Assembly: GCA_928212115.1 (NCBI GenBank)
Contig: CAKMRJ010005412.1
Span: 259,797,995 to 259,861,994, forward strand
Length of the DNA: 64,000 nt
DNA from: Lactuca virosa
Lineage: Eukaryota > Streptophyta > Magnoliopsida > Asterales > Asteraceae
Direction: 5' to 3'
The translations under genes were made by a program, and so were the position numbers. The notes below the pieces were generated by a model, which saw nothing but the letters and a program-made list of their open reading frames with translations, ran no database searches and was not told the DNA's origin. Below are positions 11,640 through 23,774 of this stretch, one piece after another (position 1 is the stretch's first letter; each line of letters starts with the position of its first letter).

Positions 11640-12136
11640 TGATGGGTTTTGAGCATTCTAACACTCCTATGGTGTACATGCAACCCTAGAAACCTTGGAT
11701 TTATGTTTTCTCTATTATACATGTATATTTGATTTTCCAAGGTTCTCAACCAAACTAGCATGTTATGGGGTACTTATAATATAAAAACCTTAGTAGAATA
11801 ACATACCTTTTCTTGTGGTTGATTGCTTGGAGTCTTGAGAGCTTAGCACCAATAATGTGGATGCCTCAAGTGGAATCACAAATCACCAAAACACCTTGGA
11901 AGACTTGAGAGAATAGAAAGCACTTCTAAAAATCGACCCACTCTTTTTTACTCGCACACTAGTGTCATTTCATGTGCCAAAGACCTCTTTATATAGTATG
12001 GAGGATTAGGGTTACATTCATGTAAACCCTAATACCCATGACCTTTCATTTCCATAGGATCCATGGGTTAAAAACTCCATGGACTATCCATGCAAGCTTA
12101 GCCCATTCTAAGTGAACTTGGCCCATTCTCACTCTC

Positions 12137-12227
<91 letters not shown>

Positions 12228-12477
12228 AGTCCATATTTAATTAGTTCCTTTTGATCACTAAATTAGTTCTAAATTAATTCTTGATCAATACTAATTAAAT
12301 AATATGATTTCATATTAATATATTATAACTAATAATATATTAATAAATCATAAATATACTATTCTCAAAAGATTGTCCATACAAATTGTTTCGGTGAAGT
12401 GCAACCCAAATGGACCATGTCGGGCCGGGTCAAGTACATACCAAATATAGTTACGGACTTAGACACCTTATCCAACA
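11640..12477 (-). repeat. Element A 3' LTR
   Basis: It runs from TGATGGGTTTTGAGCATTC to TTATCCAACA. It carries the reverse TATA (CTTTATATAG, about 11988-11997) and an inverted telo-box pair, TTAGGGTT (12006) and AAACCCTAA (12024). It differs from the 5' LTR mainly by a compound C/TC/TA microsatellite. Confidence 0.92.
12137..12225. repeat. Compound C-run/(TC)n/(TA)n microsatellite
   Basis: An 11-13 bp C run is followed by about 10 TC and about 27 TA units inside the 3' LTR of element A. The matching place in the 5' LTR (about 19308-19378) has only TA-rich sequence, so the expansion is recent. Confidence 0.9.
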
Positions 12478-13321
12478 GTCTCCCACTTGGATAAGTCTGA
12501 TAACTATAGTTGCAAGTATGACTTCAGGAACCAACCAGCAATCGTAGCTCTTAAAACTCTGTTGAACTATGAAGTGCAATTTTAGATAAGTGATCATATA
12601 ATCCTCTGTTCTAGATATCAGCCAGACAAATACATAGAACAACGTCGTACTTATTGTCCAACAGTTTGTTTCCCGATTTCCGATTTGTTTGACATAGAAC
12701 TAAACTGAACATATCAATTTGGTTATGACCGGGCCCGACACATAGGTCAAAACAAAATATCGAGGGGCCCATATATCGCTTTTAATCCTCCAAGGACTAA
12801 AAGGAACATATAAACTTCGACTCATATGCTTGTTCTACTACTTGTTGAATCATACACAAAGGCACGTTTTATAACATCAAGTTACTGATGCGTTTTCATA
12901 CAATCAATGCACAACCAACTCATAGGCAACAACTCATATCTCTAGGTTTGAAGACTTATATGATATTACCGTCTCACGATCACTCGAGATAAATTCCATG
13001 AAGTGATACAAGTGAGCGTGGGTTTAATCCAATACTCAGAACTTATGAGCACTCATGAATGTTGTAGCAACTTTTGCTATGTCTAACACCTTAGACATCT
13101 ACAAGCCCAATTCATGACAGTCTTGATTCATACCTACTTCCAACATATGAATGACTGTGGAGAGTTTGAATAAAGTAATTATTCTGGAAGTCAAAACATG
13201 CAAAATTGAAACAATAGTAAACAATTGACATAAGATAACAACACCTTACTTATAAATAAACAACAACTTTTATTTAATCATCAAATGTCAATTACATTTT
13301 ACAAGTTTCAGAAATAGCTAT

Positions 13322-14797
13322 CTAATCTGTAAAACTAATATCGTCCTTCAGCCCGATGCACCTCACATGCTGCAAATGCTTAACCCTAGTCAGTCCTTTC
13401 GTGAGGGGATCTGCTGGGTTCTCTTCTGATGATACCCTCTTTGCCACGAGGAGTCCTTCTATCTTGTGTCTTATGAAGTGATATTTTCTGTCAATGTGTC
13501 TGGATCTACCATGATCTCTCGGTTCCTTGGCTAAGGCAACCGCACTATTGCTGTCACAGAAAATCTCCATAGGCTCCGTTATAGCTGGTACAACTCCAAG
13601 GTCTCCGATGAAGTTCCTCAGCCATATCGCCTCCTTCGCCGCTTCACTTGATGCTATGTACTTTGATTCACATGTCGAATCAGCTACTGTCTCATGTTTG
13701 GAACTTTTCCAAGTAATTGCTCCTCCATTCATGGTAAAGACCCAGCCCGACTGAGAGCGAAAATTATCCCTATCAGTATGAAAGCTAGCGTCAGTATACC
13801 CCACTACTCTCAAGTTATCACTTCCACCAAGGGTAAGGACCCAGTCCTTAGTCCTCCGCAGGTACTTGAGAATGTTCTTCACCGCAGTCCAATGAGCCTT
13901 GCCAGGGTTCCCCTGATATCTGCTGACCATGCTCATAGCAAAGGCCACAGCAGGGCGGGTACAAGTCATAGCATACATGATCGAGCCAACAACGGAAGCA
14001 TATGGTAATCGACTCATCTCAGCTATCTCGGCCTGTGTACTCGGGCTCTGAGCCTTGCTCATTTTGGCATTATGCTAGATCCGTAAGTCACCTTTCTTGG
14101 AATTCTGCATGTTGAACCTTTTCAACACTTTGTCCACATAGGTGCTTTGACTAAGTCCAATTAGTCTTTTACTCCTTTCTCTCAATATCCTTATCCCTAG
14201 GATATAGGCAGCTTCTCCAAGGTCCTTCATAGCGAAACACTTCCCAAGCCAGGACTTAACCTTTTGCAAAGTTGGGATGTCATTTCCTATGAGTAGTATG
14301 TCATCCACATACAGTACCAAAAAGCTAACTATACTCCCACTAGCTCTGACATATACACAAGACTCATCTTCGCTTCTCGAAAAACCAAACTCTTTGACTT
14401 TTTCATCAAAACAAAGATTCCAGTTGTGAGATGCTTGTTTCAATCCATAAATGGATTTCTCAAGCTTGCACACTCTATCAGGGTACTCTACACTGACAAA
14501 ACCCTCTGGTTAACTCATGTAAACATCCTTAGCCAACTTTCCATTAAGGAAAGCGGTTTTGACATCTATTTGCCATATTTCATAATCATGAAATGCAGCA
14601 ATGGCTAGCATAACCCTAATAGACTTAATCTTTGCTACTGGTGAGAAGGTTTCATCATAATCAACTCCCTGAGTTTGAGTGAACCCCTTCGCAACCAGTC
14701 GCGCCTTATAAGTGTGCACTTTCCCATCCATGTCGGTCTTCTTCTTGAAGATCGATTTGCACCCGACCGTCTTACGACCTGGTACATTGTCAACCAA
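13322..14797 (-). pseudogene. Element A reverse transcriptase and RNase H
   Basis: The minus strand encodes copia RT (RVT_2 type), starting with KARLVAKGFTQTQGVDYDET and IWQIDVKTAFLNG (14510-14797). RT continues through YGLKQASHNW and the catalytic LYVDDILLIGND (14075-14473). The RNase H region (13322-14062) contains GYTDASFHTD, SKYIASSEA, FCDSNSA and HIDRKYHFIRH. It makes cDNA from the element RNA in virus-like particles. In-frame stops break it near 14516 (after DVYMS) and 14073, and another separates it from integrase near 14800. All catalytic motifs remain. The stops look like single-base changes, since element B has sense codons at two of the places. Confidence 0.92.
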
Positions 14798-14800
14798 GTT

Positions 14801-15868
14801 CTAAACTTGATTGTCATACATGGACTGAATCTCGTTGTCCATAGCCTCTTTCCATTTAGCAGACTCAAGGCCTGCCATGGCTTCCATATAGCTGTTAGGT
14901 TCGTCCAAATTTACCACTGTACTATCACTGATAAATGTATCACCTTCCGCAGTAATATGGAAACCATAGTAATGGTCAGGTGTATTCCTAACTCTAGTGG
15001 AACGCCTCAGAGGTACAGACTTGTCAGTTGGTTCAACAGGATTTACCTCCTCAAGTTGATTGCTAGGGTTCGAGGTTCCTTCACCACTTGACTCTTGAAG
15101 CTCTTCAAGGTCAATTTGCCTCCCACTGTTTCCTTGGTTTATAAATTCTCTCTTACGAAAGACCCCTCTCCTTGCCACAAAGACCACATTCTCACTGGGT
15201 CTGTAGAAGAGGTAACCAAAGGATTTTTGTGGGTAGCTGATGAAAATACACCGCTCACTACGAGGTTCGATCTTTTCCTGAGTCTCACATCTCACGAAAG
15301 CCTCGCAACCCAAAATCTTGATGTGGTCTAAATTGGGAACTTTCCTAGTCCACATCTCCTGAGGTGTTTTGGCAACTTTCTTGGTAGGGACTAGATTAAG
15401 GATATGGGCGGCAGTCTCTATGGCATACCCCCATAATGAGATTGGTAACGAAGCTCGACTCATCATGGAACGAACCATGTCTAACAAGGTTCGATTGCGC
15501 CTCTCAGCCACACCATTAAGTTGTGGTGTTCTGGGAGGTATCAATTGTGAAACAATTCCACATTCCTTAAGATAGTCAAGGAACTTTGTACTAAGATACT
15601 CTCCTCCGCAATCGGATCGGAGCATCTTAATGTTCCTGCCCAGATGATTCTCCACTTCCTGTTTAAACTCTTTGAACTTTTCAAAGGTTTTCGACTTATG
15701 CTTGATTAAGTAGACATAACCATATCTACTGTAATCATCAGTAAAAGTCACATAGAAGCTGTTAGCATCCCTAGTGGCGGTTCTGAAGGGTCCACACATA
15801 TCTGTGTGTATGAGGTCCAACAAACCTTCACCCTTAGCACAAGTACCAGTGAAGGGTGACTTTGTCAT
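14801..15868 (-). pseudogene. Element A integrase core and spacer
   Basis: A 355-residue frame covers the integrase catalytic core of the D,D,E family: LIHTDMCGPF, FTDDYSRYGYVYL and SDCGGEYLS, then PPRTPQLNGVAERRNRTLLD, typical of copia. The C-terminal half is the GKGGY-like and Pro/Ser spacer before RT (RRSTRVRNTPDHYYGF). The upstream HHCC zinc domain (LWHYRLGHVNKKR, about 15940-15990) is readable in another frame, so a one-base frameshift near 15920 separates the two. The enzyme would insert the cDNA and generate the 5-bp duplications seen here. It runs into a stop just before RT. Confidence 0.92.
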
Positions 15869-16085
15869 TTTTCCAAGTAAACAAGACTCGCAACTATCAT
15901 CCGACTTTAAGTCAAATGACTCCAGCCTTTTGGAGTTGGCCTATGCGCTTCTTGTTGACATGTCCAAGACGATAGTGCCACAATGATGCCTTATCCAAAC
16001 TAGTGGAAGAATCGATATGCAACACATTATTTCCTAAGTTGTCTACAACCGACACAGTTTCATATACACCATCATAAGGTAATGC

Positions 16086-16331
16086 TTAAAAATAAAGAAC
16101 ATTATTATAAAAAGCATTAATACCACCACATTCATTATCAAATGAAAAAGTAAATCCTTGTTTGTACAAACCGTGAAAAGAAATAATATTTCTCGCCATT
16201 TCAGACGAGTAATAACACTTATTCAAATTTAACACTAACCCACTACTTAGCAACAAAGAATAAACTCCAATCTTGGTGACAGGTGAAGCTTTCCTATTCC
16301 CCATGATCAAGTTTATCCTTCCGTGCTCCAC
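16086..16331 (-). pseudogene. Element A protease/pre-integrase segment, frameshifted
   Basis: This is the 81-residue frame between the protease motif and the integrase zinc domain (MGNRKASPVTKIGVYSLLLSSG...). It matches the copia gag-pre-integrase region. It overlaps the end of the gag frame by a few bases in another phase and ends at a stop near 16086, so at least two breaks lie in this part of the polyprotein. Confidence 0.7.
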
Positions 16332-17347
16332 ATCCTCATTCTTCTTAGGCCCTGCAAATCAGAACATATATGAATACCACAACCTGTATCAAGGACCCAA
16401 GAATTAGTATGAGGTGAGTTATTAGACAATATAGTGTAAATACATGCATGGGTAGGTTTGACCTTCCCATCCTTAACATCTTGCAGGTACTTGGGGCAGT
16501 TTCGTTTCCAGTGCCCCTTATCATGACAATAGAAGTATTCAACTTCCTTTGGGTTTGAAGAAGGAGTGACAGAACCACCTTTGGTTCCACTAAAAGAAGA
16601 GCCATCAAGAGACTTTCCCTTGGTACCCTTCAAAGGGGTCTTCCTCTTCTTCCCTCTACTTTTCCCGATTGCCAGAACAAGGGCGATGTTAGGAGTAGGA
16701 GTAGTAACAACCGATTTACCTTTGAGACCACTTTCGACGGTCTTCAAAAGTCCTTGAAGCTTGCTGAGTGTGACCTCCTCCTTGTTCATGTGATAGGTCA
16801 TACGGAATTGATCATAACAAGTAGGTAAGGAGTGCAGTATGATATCAATAGCCAACTCCTCAGGGAAGTTCACATTCAACTTCAACAAACGGTCCACAAA
16901 CCTTTGCATTTTATGCATGTGGCCCGTGATGGATTCACCATCCTTCATTCGGGTTGTTATCATGGAAGAGATGATTTCATACCTCTCTTGACGAGCACTC
17001 TGATGGTAGCGGTCCATCAGGTCCATGTGCATCTCAAAAGGGTAAAAGTCCTCATAGGACTTCTGGAGTTCAACTGTCATTGTGGCCAACATGATACATG
17101 CCACCTTGGTGGCATCTCTCTCATGTGCCCTAAAGTCAGCGATCTCCCGTGGAGTAGCAGTAGCCTCATCAATTTCTTTCAGCTCCTTGTCGAGGACATA
17201 TTCCTTGTCCTCGTAACGCGTGACCATCCTGATGTTCCTGATCCAATCATTAAAGTTTGAACCATCAAAGATGACTCTCCCACAAAGGTTCATGAGAGAG
17301 AAGGAGTCGGTAGGGTTTGAGTCAGAAGCACCATTGTTGGAAGACAT
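16313..17347 (-). pseudogene. Element A gag and protease start
   Basis: This 344-residue frame begins MSSNNGASDSNPTDSFSLMN. Residues about 20-230 form the copia Gag polypeptide region (FDGSNFNDWIRNIRM; YHQSARQERYEI; LPTCYDQFRMTYHMNKEE). About residues 270-286 is the zinc knuckle, where the first cysteine is replaced by tyrosine (YFYCHDKGHWKRNC), which should weaken zinc binding. Near residue 320 is the aspartic protease motif LDTGCG. The frame then shifts. Gag assembles the particle; protease would mature it. The start was chosen because element B shares it (MSGSNNASSSNP) and it follows the leader. Confidence 0.9.
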
Positions 17348-18125
17348 CTGAAAAGAAGAAAGACAAGTTTATATTAGATATAGAATCCTTAATAAGACAC
17401 CCAAATGTAATATTAAGGCTAGGACCCAACATAATACTTTATAACTTGGAAGAGGGATGCCGTAATGCAAGCTATAAGATATTTGAAGGTAGGTGAATGA
17501 CGATTCACCAATTTCCACCATGAAAAACGAAATAGTATTAGGTTTTAAGTGGATTGAAACTCCTAGATCTTTTGAGATTCATTGAAATTTTCAATGGCAT
17601 GTTTAAATCTCGATTGTGCCCTTTCAAGTTTGTGACTGGGATGCTGAGGATCATAAACAAGGTGTGAATAACCATGCAAATTAACTTGATACCCTTAATC
17701 TTTATCACCTAATCAATGTGCCGGTTACCCACACGCGCTCCACCGATCTATGATAAACATTAAGTCACCCTTTTCCACTCTTACTAGTCCATGTTAGTTT
17801 GTCGGTTACCCACACACGCTCCACCAACGACTTGGTAAGGTACAAAGTTTAATTTCATGGGTTAGCACCAATTTCACATTTTCCTAAAGTAACTAAGATT
17901 GGGAATTTATAAAAGGTTTAGTTACTTTATATTTATCATTATAATTTTAATGAGAATTATAGTCCTTGTCCTACCCGTTTGGCTAACGACCCTCCACCAG
18001 TCAAGGAAGCGGTGGGTGAGAGTGGACACCCATTAAGCTGCCATTTTATAGGCAACAACCTTATACCCCCCTTATAGACCGACTTCGTGAATGAGGCCTA
18101 CTAACGGTAAGACTGACTTGATCTT

Positions 18126-18163
<38 letters not shown>

Positions 18164-18818
18164 AACTTATATTACTATAAAGTATAAGGGTTGAATTTTA
18201 ACTTTTAAAACTCTAGGGTTTGGAATTAAAGTGTGTGTGAGACTTTACAAATTCCAAGACTTGAGGTCAAGTTTTGAAACTATTCAAGACTTTTCATTTC
18301 TATAACTTATGAGTTTTAATGGTTTTAAAGAAAAGACTTTTGGAATTCCATAACTTGAAGACAAGTTATGGAGTCCAATAATTGGCATTTAGATCAAGAA
18401 TTACACTAACAAACAATTTGCAAATAATTCCTATGATCTACTAAAACTCATAAGTATGAACATTCATATCAACAATTTCAAGAATCATATAAACATATAT
18501 AAAACTTGAAAATTTGATAATAACTATTGAAAATGGCTTAGCATAATCATTACCACATCAAAAACAGGTTTTATAAGTCCAAAACAGTTTAGGGTAATGA
18601 TTCTAGTCCATTTCCAGCAGCAAAACTCGAAAATCTACACACAGGGCCTCCTACTCGCCGAGTGCAAGAACCTACTCGACAAGTAGGATGAGTTTACACT
18701 TGGACTCGTCGAGTCCCCCCATGGACTCGGCGAGTCCACTGAACAGTGAATAATTTTTCGCCTTTTTTAAGCATTTTGCATCAAGTATAATGAAAACAAG
18801 CGTAGTCTCTGATACCAC
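17348..18818 (-). other. Element A leader and primer-binding site
   Basis: Untranslated leader between 5' LTR and gag. The reverse of TGGTATCAGAG lies at 18808-18817 next to the LTR and is the tRNA-Met primer site. The leader has repeated 'ccggttaccc-cacacgctcca' blocks (about 17722 and 17803), a (TA)n run near 18128-18160, and four ACTCG-CGAGT palindromes at 18650-18740. No gene is seen. Confidence 0.8.
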
Positions 18819-19632
18819 TGATGGGTTTTGAGCATTCTAACACTCCTATGGTGTACATGCAACCCTAGAAACCTTGGATCTATGTTTTCTCTATTATACA
18901 TGAAAAATTGATTTTCCAAGGTTCTCAACCTAACTAGCATGTTATGGGGTACTTGTAATATAAAAACCTTAGTAGAATAACATACCTTTTCTTGTGGTTG
19001 ATTGCTTGGAGTCTTGAGAGCTTAGCACCAATAATGTGGATGCCTCAAATGGAATCACAAATTACCAAAACACCTTGGAAGACGTGAGAGAATAGAAAGC
19101 ACTTCTAGAAATCGACCCACTCTTTTTTACTCGCACACTAGTGTCATTTCATGTGCCAAAGACCTCTTTATATAGTATGGAGGATTAGGGTTACATTCAT
19201 GTAAACCCTAATACCCATGACCTTTCATTTCCATAGGATCCATGGGTTAAAAACTCCATGGACTATCCATGCAAGCTTAGCCCATCCTAAGTGAACTTGG
19301 CCCTTTCTATATATATATATATATATATATTATATATTATAATATATATATTATATATATATATATAATATATATATACAAGAGTCCATATTTAATTAGT
19401 TCCTTTTGATCACTAAATTAGTTCTAAATTAATTCTTGATCAATACTAATTAAATAATATGATTTCATATTAATATATTATAACTAATAATATATTAATA
19501 AATCATAAATATACTATTCTCAAAAGATTATCCATACAAATTGTTTCGGTGAAGTCCAACCCAAATGGACCATGCCGGGTCGGGTCAAGTACATACAAAA
19601 TATAGTTACGGACCTAGACACCTTATCCAACA
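18819..19632 (-). repeat. Element A 5' LTR
   Basis: This 814-bp LTR matches 11640-12477 closely. It has TG...CA ends, a reverse TATA and an inverted telo-box pair (about 19185-19212). Target duplication GGGAT follows at 19633. An AT-only repeat fills 19308-19378. Confidence 0.93.
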
Positions 19633-19637
19633 GGGAT

Positions 19638-20910
19638 GTCGTTTCCTATGAGCATTATGTCATCAACATACAAAACTAGAAAGCTAACTATACTCCCACT
19701 AGCCTTGACATACCCATAGGACTTATCCTCGCTTCTCGAAAAACCAAACTCTTTGACTTTGTCATCGAAACAAAGATTCCATCTGCGAGACGCTTGTTTC
19801 AATCCGTAAATGGATTTCTCAAGCTTGCACACTCTATTGGGGTATTTGGTATCCACAAACCTTTTGGCTGACACATGTAAACATCTTCAGCCAGCTTCCT
19901 GTTAAGAAAAGCGGTTTTGACATCCATCTGCCAAATTTCATAATCATGAAATGCAGCGATAGCCAACATAACCCTAATAGACTTGATCTTGGCCACTGGT
20001 GAGAAGGTCTCATCATAGTCAACCCCAGGGGTTTGAGTAAAGCCCTTCGCAACCAATCGTGCCTTTAACGTATGCACTTTCCCATCCATATCGGTCTTCT
20101 TTTTGAAGATCCACTTCCAACCGACTGTCTTGCGACCCGGTACACTGCCAACCAAGTTCCAAACTTGATTGTCATACATGGATTGAATCTCGTTGTCCAT
20201 AGCCTCTTTCTATTTTGCAGACTCGGGGCCCGCCATTGCTTCCTTGTAGTTGTTAGGTTCATCCAAATTTTGTCAGTGTACTATCACTGAAAAACGTATC
20301 ACCTTCAGCTGTTATATGGAAACCATACAACACATGCGGATGCTAACTCTACTGGAACATCTTAGAGGTAAGGACTCGTCAACTGGTTTAATAGGAATCT
20401 CTTCCTCATGTTGAGTGCTAGTGTTAGAGGTTCCTTCATCGCTTGATTCTTGAAGCTCTTCAAGATCAATCTGCCTCCCACTGTCCTCTTGGCATATGAG
20501 TTCTATCTCACGAAAAACCCCTCTCCTCGCAACGAAGATAAAATTGTCACTCGGTCTGTAAAAGAGATATCCAAAAGATTTCTATGGGCAGCCGATGAAA
20601 ATACACCACTCACTGCGAGGTTCAAGTTTTTTGTGACTCTCTCGTCTTACGAAAGTTTCGCAACCCCAAACATTGATATGTGCCAACGAGGGAACCTTCC
20701 CTCTCCACATCTCGTGAGGTGTTTTGGCAACCTTCTTAATTGGGACTAGATTAAGGATATGGGAGGCAGTCTCTAAGGCATACCCCCAAAATGAGATAGG
20801 TAACAAAGCTCGACTCATCATGGAACGAACCATGTCCAACAAGGTTCGATTGCGCCTCTCAGCCACACCATTGAGCTGCGGTGTCCTAGGTGGCATCAAT
20901 TGTGAAACAA
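19638..20910 (-). pseudogene. Element B pol: end of integrase and N-terminal RT
   Basis: Minus strand from right to left: end of the integrase core (PPRTPQLNGVAERRNRTLLD, 20582-20899), spacer, then RT with KARLVAKGFTQTPGVDYDET, IWQMDVKTAFLNR, YGLKQASRRW and the catalytic LYVDDIMLIGND. It is cut at 19637 by the target duplication of element A and resumes at 11634. On the right it stops abruptly at 20910, where a gypsy fragment begins, so the D,D part of the integrase is gone. Frameshifts separate the pieces near 20200-20580 and 19800-19874. Confidence 0.9.
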
Positions 20911-23051
20911 CCCGATATTTCCATCACCAATCGAGTTGAAGTAGAATTGATGATTGAAGATACGCAATGAAGAAGTCCTAGTAGAGTCTAGGGAAATTGT
21001 TTATGATTATTTGGACACATTCGTATGTGTTAAATTGTTTTGTGATTTTAGGACTTGGGGACTGCGAGACAATACTTAGGACGAGTATGAGTAGGTGTGA
21101 AAGGTAGTAGATGCATATACTACCGGAAGCACAACACTCGCACTTGGATCAGGGAAAGTCACAAGGTTACCAAGAAGCTGGTGATTGATTTCGTTTTATT
21201 CGAGTATGTCATTACCCTTGTTTCGGTAATGATTAGTGAGATGGTTGTTATTCCGACCCTAGTGGTCATATAAATTTGAGTTCGACTGCGATGAGTATGT
21301 TACGTGGTCTAGAGGACCAAGTTAGATGTAACATCTGACTTAAGTCAGAACGTTGAAATTAATGCGATCGATAGTATCGCGCTCGTTGTTGAAAGAAGTT
21401 TTACAGGTAGAAATGCTACATGCTGAAATGTGATTATATCACATTAGAATATGAAGGAAGGTATATTCCATTCTGGAATTTAACTTTAAAAAGACCGAGT
21501 CTAAGCGTCGCATCGTGCAATGAGAGGTCAATAGAGCACGACTCATCGGTCTGTTACAATAGATAAAGGAAAGTATTTATCCTAAGAAGGAGAAGGAGTC
21601 CACAATAAGGACTTATTTGGTAACTCGAAGGTTACGATTGAAAGTACAACATAGTACGATAAGCAGATGCAAGATTGGGCATCGTCTGCGGTCAAGAAAG
21701 CCATAGAGTTAAATACTCTTTCGAGGAAACATAGAAGTTACGGTTATTACCTAGGATGAAGAGATAGCATATGGAATCATTACACAAGTCCTATTTTCGT
21801 TGATGATTCCGGGACGTAATCATCCTAAGGGGGAGATAATTGTAACGCCCGTAGATCCGGGCTAGTCAATTTAGAGACGATAAGCATCAAAAATGACTTT
21901 TTGATGGAAGATTATTTAGAAGGATTAACCTTAACTAAGGTATAGTATATGTTACAAGGATTCCGTACATATAAAGAACGCCGAAATCCGAGTTATAACG
22001 AAGAAGTTATGACCTGTCTAAGTTTCGCGACAGAACCGGCACGACACAGCACGACGTAAATAGTGAATTTACGTTAGAGCGATATTTTGCCTTAGTGATC
22101 TAAATGAAAGTCGTAGAATACGTTAAACCGAGAGCGTGCATAAAAAGAACGTCTAAATCTGACTTTGTATGAGGAAGTTATGATTTTTCGAAGTTTCAGC
22201 ATTAGCAGTATGCAGCCCGAAGTTCGAATATGAGATCGAGTGATTTCTAGCCGAAACGATCTGTAACATCCGGATTCCCAGGTATCTTATTTTAAGTATT
22301 TATATTGAATTTTAGAGAGGGACTCGGCGAGTAGGCGCTCAGACTCGCTGAGTGGGATCGCGCATTTTTGGTCTGATTTAATGAAGGACTCGACGAGTCG
22401 ATGCGTGGACTCGGCGAGTCCGCGCTGTTAAGCGAAACCCTAATTCTCGGGGCCTGTGACCTATTTAAAGGCCTTTATAGCCTCCATTGCGGCCACTTCA
22501 CCCCTGAGAAACCCTAGAGAGAGAAAGAGAACGTTTGTGGTGCAAGAGGAAGGCTAATTCACCATTTCTTGTGTGTTTTAGCAAAAGAGAAGTAGTTTCC
22601 AACAAGAGGAGGTCAAGGGAGCTGTGGATCCAGGGTTTTCAAGTTCAGATCTACACTATTGAAGTATCAAATCGAACTTCCCTTGTTTTGGGGTTAAGAT
22701 CTATGATTTAGGGTTTTCTATAAACCTTTTTTAGGCTTGAAAGGTTGAGGTTATGGTCCCTTGCGGGTTAGACCTCAGATCTGGACCCATAGAGGTCCAG
22801 AGAACTTTCCCATTATGCTTTATGCTTGTTCATGGAGGATTGGAGACTAGGTTGCCCATTTTTAGAGTTATTTCTCCATTTATGACTTGATGTGGGTTGC
22901 ATGCACGTAAAGGTTGCACCTTTACGTGACCTTTGAGCACTTGAAGGCCAGATTTATAGTTTAGAGAAGCAGATCTGACCTCAGAAGGTCATTTAAGAGT
23001 TGTTATGGGAGCCAAAACTCGACGAAGTCCATAAGAGGACTCGACAAGGAG

Positions 23052-23272
23052 TCAGAGGACCCGCATGGACTCGCCGAGTCGCCCTTGTGCACTCGACGAG
23101 TGGGTCAAAGTTTGACGTTGACTTTCGTTGACTTAGGTTCTGGTCAAGACTGATTCAAATTCAGAGGACCCGCATGGACTCGCCGAGTCGCCCTTGTGCA
23201 CTCGACGAGTCGGGTCAAAGTTTGACCGTTGACTTTCGTTGACCTTAGGGTTCTGGTCAAGACTGATTCAAA
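23052..23272 (+). repeat. Tandem duplication, two units of about 110 bp
   Basis: The units at 23052-23160 and 23161-23272 are almost identical. The first lacks single bases in four places (for example GAGTGGG against GAGTCGGG, and GACG against GACCG). It contains ACTCG-CGAGT palindromes and TTGAC motifs. Confidence 0.9.
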
Positions 23273-23415
23273 GAGTTCAGGGAAGGGTAGAATGGCCTTC
23301 TCCCAATATGTAGAGATGAGGATCACGAGAGAATATTGATCGGGGATGTTATTTAAATAATAGGAGGAGGCTAAGTCGGGACATTGAGCACGAAAGTTTA
23401 TCCGACTTCATTGAG

Positions 23416-23774
23416 GTGAGTCTTCTCACTATACTGTACCTGGAAGGGTACCTATGTGTGACCGGAAGGTCTTATATGCTATGAGATGTATGAGTTGTAT
23501 GTTGTTATGTGATATGGATGTGTTATGTATGTTATGTACGATAAGGACCGGAAGGTCAAGATGATATGGACCGGAAGGTCAAGTGGTTACGAACCGGAAG
23601 GTCGATACGGGTAGGACCGGAAGGTCTACCGGGATTCGGGACGGAAGTCCCCTGAGACACATGGATCGGAAGATCCTACAGAGTTATGGCCTGGAAAGGC
23701 GTATGTGTTGTATGTGGTATCTTGGGGAACTCACTAAGCATTTATGCTTACAGTTTTTATATTATGTGTTTCAG
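23416..23774 (+). other. Candidate LTR-embedded intron
   Basis: TTGAG|GTGAGT begins the interval and TGTTTCAG|GTACT ends it, with CTCACTAAGC (branch-point-like) about 45 bp before the acceptor. Between them lie repeats of GGACCGGAAGGTC (23540-23690). Matching intervals occur in other LTRs. Splicing is inferred from sequence only. Confidence 0.45.

Larger units (their letters stand above)
11640..19632 (-). mobile_element. Ty1/copia element A, near full length, GGGAT duplication
   Basis: This 7,993-bp element has LTRs at 11640-12477 and 18819-19632 and is flanked by GGGAT at 11635-11639 and 19633-19637. It contains PBS, leader, gag, protease, integrase, RT, RNase H and polypurine tract in the order expected of copia. 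It inserted into the RT gene of sister element B. Its LTRs look about 98% alike outside a microsatellite, so it appears younger than B. Several stops and frameshifts make it non-autonomous now. Confidence 0.95.

Noticed and set aside
16832..17260. 142-codon plus-strand frame
   Set aside because: Antisense of copia gag in element A; no motif.
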